A stretch of DNA of 64,000 bases from Paramarasmius palmivorus (taxonomy: Eukaryota; Basidiomycota; Agaricomycetes; Agaricales; Marasmiaceae). Shown here in pieces: positions 47,808 to 59,764 of the stretch. Made by a program: the position numbers and the translations under genes. Below the pieces are notes generated by a model. That model had not been told where the DNA came from. It ran no database searches and saw nothing but the letters and a program-made list of their open reading frames with translations. The first letter of the stretch is position 1; every line of letters starts with the position of its first letter. The stretch is taken from positions 1-64,000 of the forward strand of contig JAYKXP010000095.1 in NCBI GenBank assembly GCA_037176845.1, in the 5' to 3' direction.

Positions 47808-49784
47808 GCCTCTTTAAAGGATGGATCTCTGATTCGTATCATCCTCGGATACATTGACCGATAGATAGATATGTACACAGCTTTGTTACTTCCGAATTGG
47901 GATGGTACAAAACAGCTGGGCTTCGTAGAAATCTTGCGTCATGTGAGGTCTGGTATCCACTTGTCGTGCTCGCAAACCCGGCGAAATATTTAGCTGTTTC
48001 AATGAGTTATATGTGAGCACGTACATGTAGCAAACCAATAGAATGTAACAATGACTTGCTGATAGTCGTCCCAGAAAGTTCAGGATTTAACCGACGGATC
48101 AAAGAGGCATGACGCATTTTTCTGGCAGGCACTGTACTTGGCGGTTTCATTCATTGCATATAACACCACCTCCCGCGGGTAATTGTGTACGCAAAAACTT
48201 ATTCTTGGGAATCAGGAGAACGCCCAAACTGGTAGTATTTCGATATACGGGTTCCTCACGCCAACCAGAGCAAATATAGGGAAACGGTTACCAATCCGAT
48301 ATGTCTTCAAAACGTTGCCAATAAGGGAAGGTATCTTACCACGTAGGTTGATTGCTTCTTTCGAAGCTTAAGATTGGGAGCTGGTTCGATCCATCTTACC
48401 CTGCTGGAGGATCCATCACCACAACAGTGAAGTCTCTAAATGTCACGTCCTCGTCGGCCAGGGCCCCACATTTACGCAACAATAAAATAGTAGATGTAGC
48501 TCCAATACATGAGCAGTATGTTGTATCATTCCAATTCTAAGTGACGTCGTAGCGCGCCACAGTGATGTGTACATATTTTGTAATAGTTCCCTAAACGAGA
48601 CGTCTAGGCATGGTAGCTTAGAGTCTTAGTTCACCCGAAACCTGGGCACAACGAGGTTTTATAACAACGTAGGTACAAGTACTGGGCAAAATAAGACTAT
48701 CCGAGTCGAAGGTAAAATAGCGGACTTGTTTATACTGATGGTCCGGGTAAACGGGTAATAGGAATACGGAGATAGTAAGGAACGCACGAATGTTGACAAG
48801 TTGGCATATAGGCGTTACATATTTGGAACTGTCGCAGTTGTCAGTTGCCAAGTCCATGAGATTCTATGTCAGCCATACTGATGAGATATTTCCCTAGACT
48901 AAACCCTTGATGTAACGAGGCGTCTCGCTGTTCGCCAAGAAATCACCACAAGCTCCTTCATCATATCACAGAAGCACGCCACTTGTAACGATTGGTTTGT
49001 TGTATTCGCTGCTCTTGTCTGTATGTAAGGCACAGACTCAGAACTAGCACCCTCTTGATCATGTCTTCAGAGTTCCTGGAGTCTGCATCTCCTTGGTATT
49101 CTCCCAATACCGAACAGACTCCGCTTAGACTGTACGTGGTATTTGCTGTAAACACTCATTGACTCGGTCTGATTTCTGAAATGAGCTTTAGATACAATGC
49201 TTGAGAGTGTTACCGCACAGCTCATCCCACCTATTCACGCCGACAAAATTAGCGAAGCTGATTAAACGGTTTACAGACGTATCCAGGAGATCGCCTAGTA
49301 GTGACTGTATTGTCTCGACTATCTATCTTAGTGCCGCGGGCTCTGTAGGTGAACCGAGTGTATATTTAGATGGTATGTCCTCCATCGGGAAAATCCACAA
49401 GTTCTTATGACCCACCGCAACCCGTCATGTCGTCCCATGCCTTGATATGGACGCCCTTAGCATGAGCTTGCATATATCCCGCCATCGGTAACCGCAGTGC
49501 GATCACCTGTAACGGTGCCCTAGAGCCTTTTTACCCATTACCTAGTCAGTCCAAACCGGATCAGAGAGTGATGGTCTGTCCTGGATTGACCAAATGCCTC
49601 GCCCACTCCCCTGTCACAACCTGCATCATTTTGCATCAGATACACCTGTTTCTCTCGAGGATGCCAAATCTGTATTTCTCGGCAAATTCGGCCGATCGGA
49701 CTTACGGGCGTTCCTTACGGTCGCAGTGAGTAGGTCACTTCGAGTCCTACATATCTCTGTACTACGTATGCAATCTAACCCTAA
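47808..49784. other. No gene recognised
   Basis: Short frames only. The plus-strand frame at 48352-48540 and minus-strand frames at 48618-48857 and 48961-49155 have no family match. The minus pair has some hydrophobic stretches and may be remnants of a membrane-protein gene. Confidence 0.45.
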
Positions 49785-50896
49785 AGGGTGTTCTGGGAGG
49801 TGAAGCTGAAGGATAAAAAAGAGTGGACGGAAACGCGACATGTATATTTGGATCAGCCAGATTATTATATCAATCCTGGTGTTGAGACTGAGAGTAGTGT
49901 GTTCGGGGGTTGAAGAAAGATTCAAGAAGCTGGTGAGTGATTCGTGCTTGGGCATCGTGGATGATAGAGCTTCTCCCTAGCCTTCTGACATCATCTCCAG
50001 AACCTCCGGTATAGCTTCTTTATACAACCAAAGCAAATTTCCTGCACTCCAAAGCAACACTCAGAACTCCATCGCTTCATACCCAGCTTGAAGATGCGGT
50101 TTCCATGAATACCGAGAGGATGGGGTAAACAGCGAGGTTCGTCCCTATTCGCTGGAGAGGACAGCTTTCGGTTCTTTCTGGTTGTGTTCGTTACGTCGCG
50201 ATGAGGAATAGTGAAACGTAGGGTGAGGGGTATGGATGTGGTTGAAGGCCAAAGTGATAAGGCGGTGTGAAAGGATGCGGTACCGGCGAACTGGGTAGAG
50301 GAAACGTCATGTCCAAACGTACAGATCTACGTCACCGCGATGCAGCGAAAAGGTGAGACGAGGGCTTGGGATAGTCTTCTGTATGTCTTCGAGTGACCGA
50401 ACTTGAGGGGGAGAGATGAGGACTTTTGGGTTCTGAAGACGATAATAGCAAAAAGGTGGTGTCAGCAACAGCAACGACTACGAGGATCAGGGATAAAGAC
50501 GAACCAAAACTACCGAACCAAATCGAACCACTCTACCCCAAGGCATTCCCTTATTGACCTCCTCAGCCAATCCTGATGACGGAGACAAACCCATAGCGAC
50601 GACAGTGAACCAGGAAGAATCATGGTCGATATCCGACGAGCTCCCAAGACGACGTGTCTATCCCCTTATGATTTGGCCGACACCAGTCACATAAACCTTT
50701 TTCATAGAGATATCAGACAATTGAGATGGAAGAAACAGAAAAAGATACATACCGTGGCGTTGTCATTGTGGTACAGGAAAAAGTGTTGATCAAGCCACGC
50801 GTCATCAAAGTTCAAACCTGTTTACATCAGCCATAAGCAACGAGAGGTACAGGTCGCACCCCAGCCGAAAAAACATCAACGTAGTGCTATCGATGA

Positions 50897-50992
50897 TACA
50901 CCGTTCGGGAATCGAACCCGAGCCGCTTGCTTGAGGACATGAAGGACTGCGAGCATGGAAGGCAAGCATGATAACCACTTCACCAACGGTGT
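50897..50992 (-). tRNA. tRNA-Gly (anticodon TCC), with intron, copy B
   Basis: Minus strand, complete cloverleaf: acceptor ACACCGT with ACGGTGT and discriminator A; anticodon stem CTTGC with GCAAG; loop CT-TCC-A plus A38; T arm TCGGG-TTCGATT-CCCGA. An intron of about 24 nt interrupts the gene after position 37. The B box GGTTCGATTCC is intact, so this is the likely active copy. Confidence 0.9.
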
Positions 50993-51593
50993 CTATAATG
51001 AACGGATTGGATCGAGAATCCGATGGAGCGGGGCTAAGTTCTCTGTTCTGATCCATTTCAGCTCATCTAGCTCCCTGGTATCTTTCTTCACCTAAACGCA
51101 TGCCAGAATCCCGAAATCCACCCAGTCCCGCTGCCGAAGAATGCCACTTTCCGACGCAGCACTTGCTAGGATTGCATTGGTACACTCCCCGCTAGAAGAC
51201 AAAGAGGTAGGTTCCTCCGAGATCTATCACCAGTGGGAAATGAATGCAGAATGCAGAGGATGGCTGGGGTACAGTGAAACATGGGTGATGTTGGAGAGAG
51301 GTGGCGGCGAGCGAGTGGTAAACGGCATTGTTGATAAAGCACGCTTCAAAAAAAGGGAGGCGAGACGGTGTAGAGTGTTCATGAGATGAATATGGGTTGA
51401 TGGAAAGGGAGGGGCGTAGGGCGTTGCAGAAGAAGAAGGTGTTGCATGGTAGAGACTTTGTCCAACTGCCCATAGCGTAGCTCCAACCACAGGCGGTCCC
51501 CCAGCGAAACCCAACGTCCGGCTCTCCAGGACACACCTCTTGCGTGATCTACCTCTCCCAACCCGCGCAAGGACGAAGAACGAGCCCTGCCAC

Positions 51594-51642
51594 TGACACC
51601 TCATCTCGGAAGGTGGTTACGTAACTGGTTCGAGGACAAGAT
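51594..51642. repeat. Dispersed TTACGTAA motif, copy 7
   Basis: GACACCTCATCTCGGAAGG, TTACGTAA at 51617-51624, TGGTTCGAGGACAAG. Same position within segment B as copy 6 in segment A. Confidence 0.75.
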
Positions 51643-52694
51643 GGGAGTGGTGTATGTTCGGGGAAGATGAGAGACGAAGGTCGGAAAGAAGGTGCCGCAT
51701 TGGGCACGGGCAGTTAGAAAAGTGATACGGCATTGATCATGGAGAGTTTCGTGAACTTGGGCATGGATAAATAAGGGAGAGATTGGGGTTATTCTGCGCC
51801 TGTCTGGGTTCGAGGATGATGTATCGATGATGCACTACCCGTGCGGATAGCTTCTGCGCTAGTTCCTGCCTCTCTAACCTCTTCGGCAATACCGAAAGCA
51901 AAACTGAAACCACCCGCGCACACAGTAAAGCAAGAACAACAATGCTGAGTCGTTCCTTCAATGATCCCCAATACATCCACCATAAAGGGCCATAACTTCC
52001 TCTCGACGAGCCAGGAGTGGGGGAAAGTGATTCTTGGGAAAGGTAGGAGTGAGCCAAAGGGTTCGTAGCTGGGAAGCATTCCACGGATTGAGGCGGGAGA
52101 GGCGGGACATCGCGAAGAGACAGGTCGGTGGTTGGTGATTTGAAAATCAGGAAGCAGACAGATTCATGGAAGGAGCACGAGTAGGATCATGCAAGGAAAT
52201 TTGCGCCTTCTACGCGTGTCAAGGTGGAGTATTTCGGGAGGCAACGGGGGATAATCGAATCATGCTGGAGAGCGTGTCAGTCTGGAAAACGCGAATAGCT
52301 GAAGACAACGAACCATCCTAGCCCATCCCTAATCACCCCCTTGTTATCATCGTATCCTCCGCAAATAACCCTCTGGCGTTTAGTCGTACGTAGTGGGAAC
52401 GTCTCAGTGCATAAAAAATTGTGATGCAACTGTGATGTCCGGAACTTCACGATAAGTCGAGAAGATTGAATACCATAACGCCAAAGGGCACTTGATAATA
52501 TTATATCAGACTATTGAATGGAAAGCAACTCTGCAGAAACACTCACCACCGTCGTCGTTGTTCATCGTCAATTTTCAAGGAGCAGGTTCACGAGACCACG
52601 TGCCTTCAAATCATTCAGTGTCCGACCCTTCGGAGTTTAAATTCTTCAGGTCGAAGTTGAAGTCCTCCGACTCAACCCGCGCAAAGCCATCACC

Positions 52695-53522
52695 ATGAAA
52701 TCCTCTAATTCTGCCAAAGAATACAATCTCATTACAAAATTACGCGAAAAAGTCGAAACCGAGGACTCGAAATGTTGGCGGGGTCAAATCCAGTCGGCGG
52801 ATTCGCTGGTCGTACCCATCGAAAACTTGACTAAAACTATCCAAGAGCTCACGCAAGCAGTTTCACAATCGACGAAGATTACCAAGGAATTGAAGGAGTC
52901 TGTCGAAAAAATTACACACCCACGATGGTGTCGATCGGATTGTCGCAGCTGTTGAAGCGTTGAAGGAGACCTTTGGGGTTCGGGAACGACAGCTCAAAAA
53001 TTGGACGGAGGAGTCGATATCAGAGGCGAAGGATGGCGAAGAAGATCTAAGTGAAGGAGAAAGCAAAATTCCGACAAGGAAATGAAAACGGAAAACAAAA
53101 ATATGGAACACGCGGAAGACCGTCACGAGCAGATCGAAGATACGTCGGACGAAGACACTGATTCATACATATCTCTAAGCACACTGCTAGGATACTTTGA
53201 CGATCAAAGCGGCGAAGATACGGACGACGAAAGCATTCATTCAGATGTATCTGAATCAGCCCATGCGAACTCTGCGCAGAATATGGTTCATACACTCAAG
53301 AGTTTCATGAAAGAACGATCCGAAGCCCATGAGAGAATCGCCGAAGGTGTGAGAGAGTTTATGGGGGAAGTGGCAGATATTCATGGGCGATGGTCTGAGG
53401 CGATGGAGGAAATTACAGATTCATTGGGTTCAAAGCGGAAAAGAGCAGATGCATTGGGGAGAGCAGGCATGGACACCGAAGACGAAGATGCGGAAAAGGC
53501 ATTAGGTCGTCAAAGAAGCTGA
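52695..53522 (+). CDS. Coiled-coil, acidic hypothetical protein, broken by two frame shifts
   Basis: Begins MKSSNSAKEYNLITKLREK just after duplicated segment B. A heptad-like helix follows (LTKTIQELTQAV, TKITKELKESVEK). The frame then shifts at AAAAAA near 52909; dropping one A continues into HDGVDRIVAAVEALKETFGV and an acidic stretch. A second shift at AAAA near 53066 (one A apparently missing) leads into NSDKEMKTENKN, an acidic Glu/Asp-rich middle (TSDEDTDSYISLSTLLGYFD) and a final helix with a basic KRKRAD patch, ending GRQRS at 53522. The joined protein would be about 275 residues, soluble and probably multimeric, possibly nuclear because of KRKR. I do not recognise the family. Neither shift can be explained by a GT-AG intron. 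Confidence 0.55.
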
Positions 53523-53741
53523 AGACGCATGGATAGCTCCAACTTGAAATTGCGCATTCGTCTCACAAAATTGCGCTTGTTCCCTCTCCAAATCAGTGGT
53601 TTACTTCTTGATACATTGCTTTTACATTGGTATATCTGAATACTCGTGAATGTGGTCGAAACCTTGATGTATTTTCCCGTACGAATTGTATGATCTTGAC
53701 TGCGGGTCCATTTACAACTCGGAATATCCAACAACGCCGCC

Positions 53742-56129
53742 TCATAATGCATCTTCGTATGCCGGTGGAAGCCGTTCGACGATCTCCCTTGGCCTCCATC
53801 CACTATCCTGATCTCTTTGAACTCTTCGTACAGGTTGGAGAATGCCTAATAACGTTCAGTATGTTTCCTAGCCTGCCGATGATGGTTAGCGACGCACTTG
53901 ATCCTGTGACGGTGTCCTGACTCTGGTATGAAGGCCCTTCCGAAGGAGAAGTCACAACTGTTTCCTCTGGAACATGGCCTGCTGCTTCTCCAGCATCACG
54001 GTTCTCTTTGCTGGGATCCTTGAAATGCCAATTTCTTGGCGCTGTCCGTATGGAAACACGCCGCTTGTCTTCTACTTGTAGGGTATATGGTGAAGCCTCG
54101 GGGACCGTTTGTTGTGATCGACGGCGACGGTAGCAGAAAAAGAAGCCTGCAAGAGCTGCAATGATTATGATCACGCCTCCAACCACACCACCTGCAATTC
54201 CGCCAACGGGTACTTTCTTATCAGGGGTCGGACTAATGCTCGCGGTATTTGAGGCGCTTGCTTGCTGACGTAGAGGTGCTCTCTGGCTCGGTTGGCGTAG
54301 AGTAATCGGGTAGCCCAATAGCTGCGACCAACACATGCGCTGAAGAAAGTTGCTTCTCCATGTCAAACGTCGGGGTACTTTTGTTGTCCCAATTACCATA
54401 GAACTTGTCAGGTAGAGGTGACATTGTCGAGAATCGCGTTGTACTTGAACTATGATGGGATCAATGAACTTGCTGTATCAGAGAAGCTCGTACCTGAGTT
54501 GAAATGAAAGCCTCTATATACAAACGCATGTCGCTGAAAGACGCGAGTCGCTGATATGCACCAAACATGTTGTAGATAAATTCGCCAGGACTTCCATTTG
54601 CTATAAACCATCGTCAGCTTCACGAATCAATCCCAACAATTTTGGATCTCACTTGAATCCCCATACTGAATCAGACCCCATGTTTTCACTGCTCCAGCTA
54701 GGCTTTCGCGGAGTCTAGAAAGGGCGTGAACAAGGATGAAAAAGGACTATAAGTTAACGTACAAGTTCTCATCGAAAGAGTTTTGTGTCGTTGAATAGAT
54801 GGAACGTCCCTCAGTAAATAACGCCATGATATCGTTATGGGGTCCTCCTGCAAGTATGAGACCGCAATCCCCGGTCCAGTCGATGTCTTGTTGCCCTCTG
54901 TCCAGGAGGACATCGACTACCCGTGAAGCGTCCGCTGCTGATTGTGAGTACATCTGGTCGAAGGTCCTGCTGTATAAGAGTGCATATAGTCTGAGTTTTG
55001 TGAGAAACCATGCGACAAGAAAGGATTTGATTAGGGCAACGTACTTCAAAGCGAGTCTATATAGAGGTCATTGCCGCTTGCATCAAATCATAACATGGAA
55101 CATGGAGAACTACTGACGCGTTTGTATAGGCTCTGATGGATGGAGAATCGGGGTGTTGTACAACCTATAAAAACGACCTCAGTGCACTACGCGTGAATCC
55201 GATATCGGTGCGCATACATCGAACCCATCGAGTATCGCTCCATCCACTGGCGTATTCGACACGGTGGCATTTGCCAGGGCTACAGAGTGAGATCAACTTC
55301 CTTTCATCGACCTTCAGGTTGCCAAAAGCTTGCCTGATATACACGCGTTGCTCAAGTCGAGTGAAGTCACGCCAGGTGCAAGGTTTCGGTAAGTCTGGTT
55401 ATATCCCATGAACCAGGCAGGCTCCCCAATCGTCGAGAGGAGGTTGCCCCTGGCATAAGCTTGATCGGCTTGAATGGCGGCAATCCCGTACAACCTGCTT
55501 TCCTTTATCAGACACTCATTCAGTCATTCAGTTCAAGCGAATACGACACGTACAAGAAATAGTCCACCTGAGTATTGAGATTTTAGTACGACATCTTCGA
55601 CATGGCAACCAATCAGGGCTTACATTCGACGGACGACTATAATCAAGTCAGATATTGATATGAAAATGCACCCGAGTAATGAACAGCTTACACAAGTTCT
55701 GTCACGTTGGAGAGACCATTAACGCCGCGAATAGTAAAGTAATCCATAACTTGGTCCATATATTTCGTCTGGTTAGATTGAACATCGAAAGCCGAAAGCA
55801 GCGCAAAGAATCTGGCAGTATCTCCGAGAGTATCGTTTCCTAAAATCTTTTGTAAGTATGAATGTTCACTGCGGATAAAAGACAGTATACCGGGAAAGCG
55901 CTTTTCCGACGTGAGGATTTTTGCGAGTTCATCCAAAGCTCTGGCTGCAATCTCAACCCTTTCTTGCCTAGATATAGTTATATTGGATTTCTATTCATTT
56001 GTATGAGTGATGAAGACAAGATCATGCAGTATTGTGGGTACGCACACGCCACGAGGGGTCAGGAGATAGTTGCGCATGCACAAAGGCAGCTGAGAAGATG
56101 ACCAGAAGGAAAAGAACGTCATACGGCAT
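53742..56129 (-). CDS. GH76-like membrane-anchored secretory protein, paralogue 5
   Basis: Start ATG at 56129 gives a good signal peptide (MPYDVLFLLVIFSAAFVHAQ) and LSPDPSWR. Exon 2: KSNITISRQERVEIAARALD. Exon 3: NDTLGDTARFFALLSAFDVQ through VNGLSNVTEL. Two apparent micro-exons (about 12-16 nt near 55625 and 55555) precede LYGIAAIQADQAYARGNLL. The core includes VVDVLLDRGQQDIDWTGDCG and IMALFTEGRSIYSTTQNSFD. Then NKFYGNW-type sequence, LSSAHVLVAAIGLPDYSTPT, a Ser/Thr-rich linker, a membrane helix (VGGIAGGVVGGVIIIIAALA) with RRRR, SPYTLQVEDKRR and the tail QDSGWRPREIVERLPPAYED, ending at 53742. A one-base shift in the linker near 54256-54270 separates the core from the helix. Otherwise well preserved, including a final intron with acceptor GAAGAG. 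Confidence 0.72.
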
Positions 56130-58254
56130 AAAGAAACGATGGGAACCTGTTGGGAGCCTGTTCTCGACTGGAGCATCCTTTATAAAGCTTGAGTGATTGA
56201 TCACGGCAACAGAACTTACCATCATGCGTCGTTATCGCTAGATATGTACTGATATATACCAGTTTCATTGAGACATTGAGAAATTGAACTACTCAAACAA
56301 GATTGGGATAAGTCAAGCCTAGAGAGACGCTGGCTTCAAAGCTGTCAGTGATTCTATGTGCGGCGAAGCAGGATATTGCGGAATTCGGCTAGTTGGGGTA
56401 CCGTGTGTTCGAGACATGTGTCAATCTCACCCCGTGGCTGATTGGAATACTGCATGATACACTATATGATGTGATCAGTACCACCTGAAATGATCTAGAT
56501 TGGGAAGGACAAACGATACCAACTCCGTGAGAGCTGACTATACAATTTAGGTGGTACTGAATAAAGAACGTACCTATGAAGCGAAAGCAAAGCACCGAGG
56601 GCTCTGGTCAGCCAGTTTCAGGGAAGGCGCAGTCAAGATGACGAATTGGATCCCTGCACTGCATGGTAGGCATAAAGTTACGGATCGTGTTGCATTTCGC
56701 TTTCACATCTACATCCATCCATCCCGGAACGCTGAGAGATTTCGGGGAGCCTGAGGCAAGCGTTTCATTTTAGTCAAATTTTAGTTTGATCGAAGAAGAT
56801 ACATGTGATGAAAGGGATCGGAGTTGAAATTTGAAAGTGCGAAACTGGCATTCCTGGCACGTGAGCAGGTTGCTCTCTTAAAACGATGATAAGTCGATGT
56901 CCTTGACCTTCGAAACCTCGACCTGGAAGCTTTTCGAAGGTGCCATAATTCCCGTCAATCTCTTGGGTACGTATCCAGACAGACGATAACTTACTAGAAC
57001 CCCTTACTCGATTAGATGTCTCTGAGCGAAAGATGAGAAGTTAGAACAAGCTAACGGTTCTCTTCCCCGTAATTCTTAGTCACGTAAATCACGGTGACGC
57101 TTTGGACTCTAATCAAGAGGAACTGTGGCACTCGACACACATATTTGTACCGCCTTCGGAACAGTGCCTTCAAATACCTGTTTGGACAAGTAGACTGCAA
57201 GGTACGTCTCGATGAAACAAGACAGCGCGTTGATTATTGACTCCCTTATATGCCATAGCAGCAGGAATTATAATTTGGCACGTCATGGTGACGTGATTTT
57301 CCATCGGAAAACACTCAGGAAAAGCTCATAATAATATATAGTACGTACGACTTCTGCGCCGATCGCGTCGGTCTACTCATAGGAGGTTATCCTATTTAGT
57401 TCCTACTTGTCAAATCGGCATGTTGCCTTCCACTCATTCTGTTGGAAACCAGAGGCAAGTCATCATTCCGAACGTTCATCGCTCAGCGCTAGTTCATCCC
57501 AACCAATCACGTCGAATGAATTTTGCAATGCTGGATACTTTCCGAGATGGTAAGTGCGGCTTGTGGGGAAATGGGCGCTTGAATTTCCGACGTGTACGTA
57601 TCGGGCACTGCAAACTTCAGTGCCTTCACATTGCGGATGCCAGTCTGGGTCCGTTCGTTTTCCTGTCGATAAAAACAGGAAACGATAACCTCGTGTATCT
57701 AGAGCTCGTCTGCAAGCTTCGCACTCTTCATTCCCAAAAGTCAAAGCAAACAATCTCGGTTGACTTTACGTCAATAATAGACGGCCTTGATGCGCATGTT
57801 ATCACTGCTAGATGTTCCACAGTTGAGAGATTGAGATGCGGTGAGTGCTCAGCTCTGCTGATTATCCGCCTTCAATCAGGTGCTGACAGCTAGTATGAAA
57901 CGCCTGCAACATGACGCCTCACCTTCGTTATCTTTTTGGTTTGCAGGTTGCCTACCCACTTTCTGACAAAACGGACTGTTAGGCTAGGGAGCGGCCGCCC
58001 AGTCGCTTACTTTCCTCCTTCTCTCAGTTTTATCCCTCATCGAAACTATAACGGCTACCTCTCACTCTTGGCAATATGCTAAGGTGTGGCGTTCTCCAAT
58101 GTGTATTGATTTTCCATTCCTCTGTTCCTTTTGATATCCGTTGATCGATAGGCGGGCAGTGAGCAATATACCTGTCGATTCAGCTTGGTGCGTTACAGGC
58201 GCCATTCGACAAATAAAAGGCACTCAAATATGCTCGCTGTTTCTCTCCAAACTA
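56130..58254. other. No gene recognised
   Basis: A 157-codon plus-strand frame at 57420-57893 has a patterned middle (VFLSIKTGNDNLVYLELVCK) that resembles nothing I can name. It may be one exon of a degenerate gene. The first few hundred bases are the promoter side of GH76-like paralogue 5. Confidence 0.4.
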
Positions 58255-59764
58255 ATGACCCAGCTCAACATTGAGGGCGCATCGCTAACGCATGATAAAG
58301 GTTTTCACCGCAGATATATCGCAACAATGAGTGTATGTTCAAGCGTTTGATTTGTTTGATTTGTTCATTCGACGTTACTTATATCGCTGTCTTATAGGTC
58401 GGGTTCCTAATATACGGTAATGTTCCTCAGTGCTCCCAATCGTAGGCTATGCCAATCTTTTCTCCAGGTGTTTATTTTGTTCTCTTTGCACTGAGTGCGT
58501 GTACTCTTCGAAGTAAGAAGCGTTGGAAACACCTCTTCCTTCTTAGCGTACTCTTCGTCTTCACAACACTGAGCCTGGTTTTCAATACTGTGATTATCAA
58601 GAGTTTTACATCACCAATAGTAATATATTCAGAGCTAGCTTGGTTAGTAGTTTTTGATACAGCATCTTTTCGCAGGCGTCTCCACTAACAATTGCCACGA
58701 CAGGAGAACAACAGCCCGCTTGGGCTTTCTCTTTCTTTCCAAGTACGTAGCAAGTTAATGCCGCGCAAGATTCTTTACTAATGCTCTTGAAGTATGCTAG
58801 CAAATGGTATACTGGTATGTAGCCTTCCCTAATCAAGCGACCATGGCGAACATGGAAATTTAAGATTTGGCGATCGTATCTGGTCTGGGGAGAAAGCCGC
58901 AAAATTGTGATCGTCCCCGTCATTCTATGTGTCGCAAATCTCAGTACGTTTCACCTGCTTTTAACTGAACCTATATCGACTCGAGACGCTTATAGCCCTT
59001 CAAATATACGGACTATGCCAACTCCATAAAGACCTCAAGCGAGGCACCATACCATCATTTCCCTTCTTCATGATCCCGATTCCCAGTCTTGAACCAGCTG
59101 ACTCGGAGGCTGTCACTTACATTGGCTACGTAGTGGACCTCAACGCTGCATTTATTAATTTATTACTGACTGCAATACTTGGTATGCGATTATCCTGCTA
59201 ATGATATATGACTATCGATATCTGATTTCCTACGTCATCAGGAGGTCGAATATTCTACATAGCTCGTCAGGCAATGGCCATCCTCGGATCTCCCGTTAGA
59301 CGTCTGTACAAGCTCGTTTTGATTGCTATGTACGTTGTCCATGTTCACGCGTTATGCATTGTGTTCATTTTTGTCCTGCTCTTAGTGTTGAATCGGGTAT
59401 GATATACGCTCTCCCACTCATTATATACACCACAATGCGTATGGGTACATCAACAAATACCAGTCAGATTATGGGAATGGAGCTGACAGTGATGGTTATT
59501 GTCGTGTTACGGACTTCGCTCAACTCAATAGCTGTGAGTTGCTTTTTTTTCGCATCTTTCATGTGGACTAGGACTTAAGGCAGCTCATAGGGAATCTCTC
59601 AGACATTCATTATCGTACGCATAGCGCTCGGTCGTAGCTTTACAAATGTCGATGAAGCCCTGGTATCGTTCAATCGGGGCCCTGGCACGATCGCCTTCAC
59701 TAGGAATCGGACAGAGTCAATAATACCGTCGCTTGACGTAGAGGCAGGAGCGCACTTATCATAA
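58255..59764 (+). CDS. Polytopic (about 7-TM) membrane protein of a basidiomycete-specific family
   Basis: Multi-exon plus-strand gene. Probable start MTQLNIEGASLTHD. Pieces in order: GFLIYG, GVYFVLFALSACTL followed by SKKRWKH, a helix LFLLSVLFVFTTLSLVFNTV, SYLVWGESRKIVIVPVILC (the wound YxVWxR-VVxLP motif of the family), IGYVVDLNAAFINLLLTAIL, GRIFYIARQAMAILG, VESGMIYALPLIIYTTMRM (the family IxESGxxYS motif), a helix QIMGMELTVMVIVVLRTSLN, and the last exon TFIIVRIALGRSF at 59603-59764 with a polar tail. This large family has seven predicted helices and no known ligand or function. Splicing between 58390 and 58450 and around 58640-58830 is unclear and may hide a frame shift. The later exons fit together in phase. 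Confidence 0.7.

Larger units (their letters stand above)
49785..52650. repeat. Duplicated segment, copy B (about 2.9 kb)
   Basis: Direct repeat of segment A, about 10.5 kb away, roughly 85-90% identical by eye with several indels. It begins at GGGTGTTCTGGGAGGTG without the flanking TTACGTAA motif of copy A, and ends at CGGAGTTTAAATTCTTCAGG just before the coiled-coil gene. Its tRNA-Gly is the better-preserved one. Confidence 0.88.

Noticed and set aside
39297..52650. LTR retrotransposon or SINE as the origin of the duplicated segments
   Set aside because: No reverse transcriptase, integrase, LTR ends or poly-A tail is visible. The tRNA inside is a complete gene with intron in mid-segment, not a SINE head.
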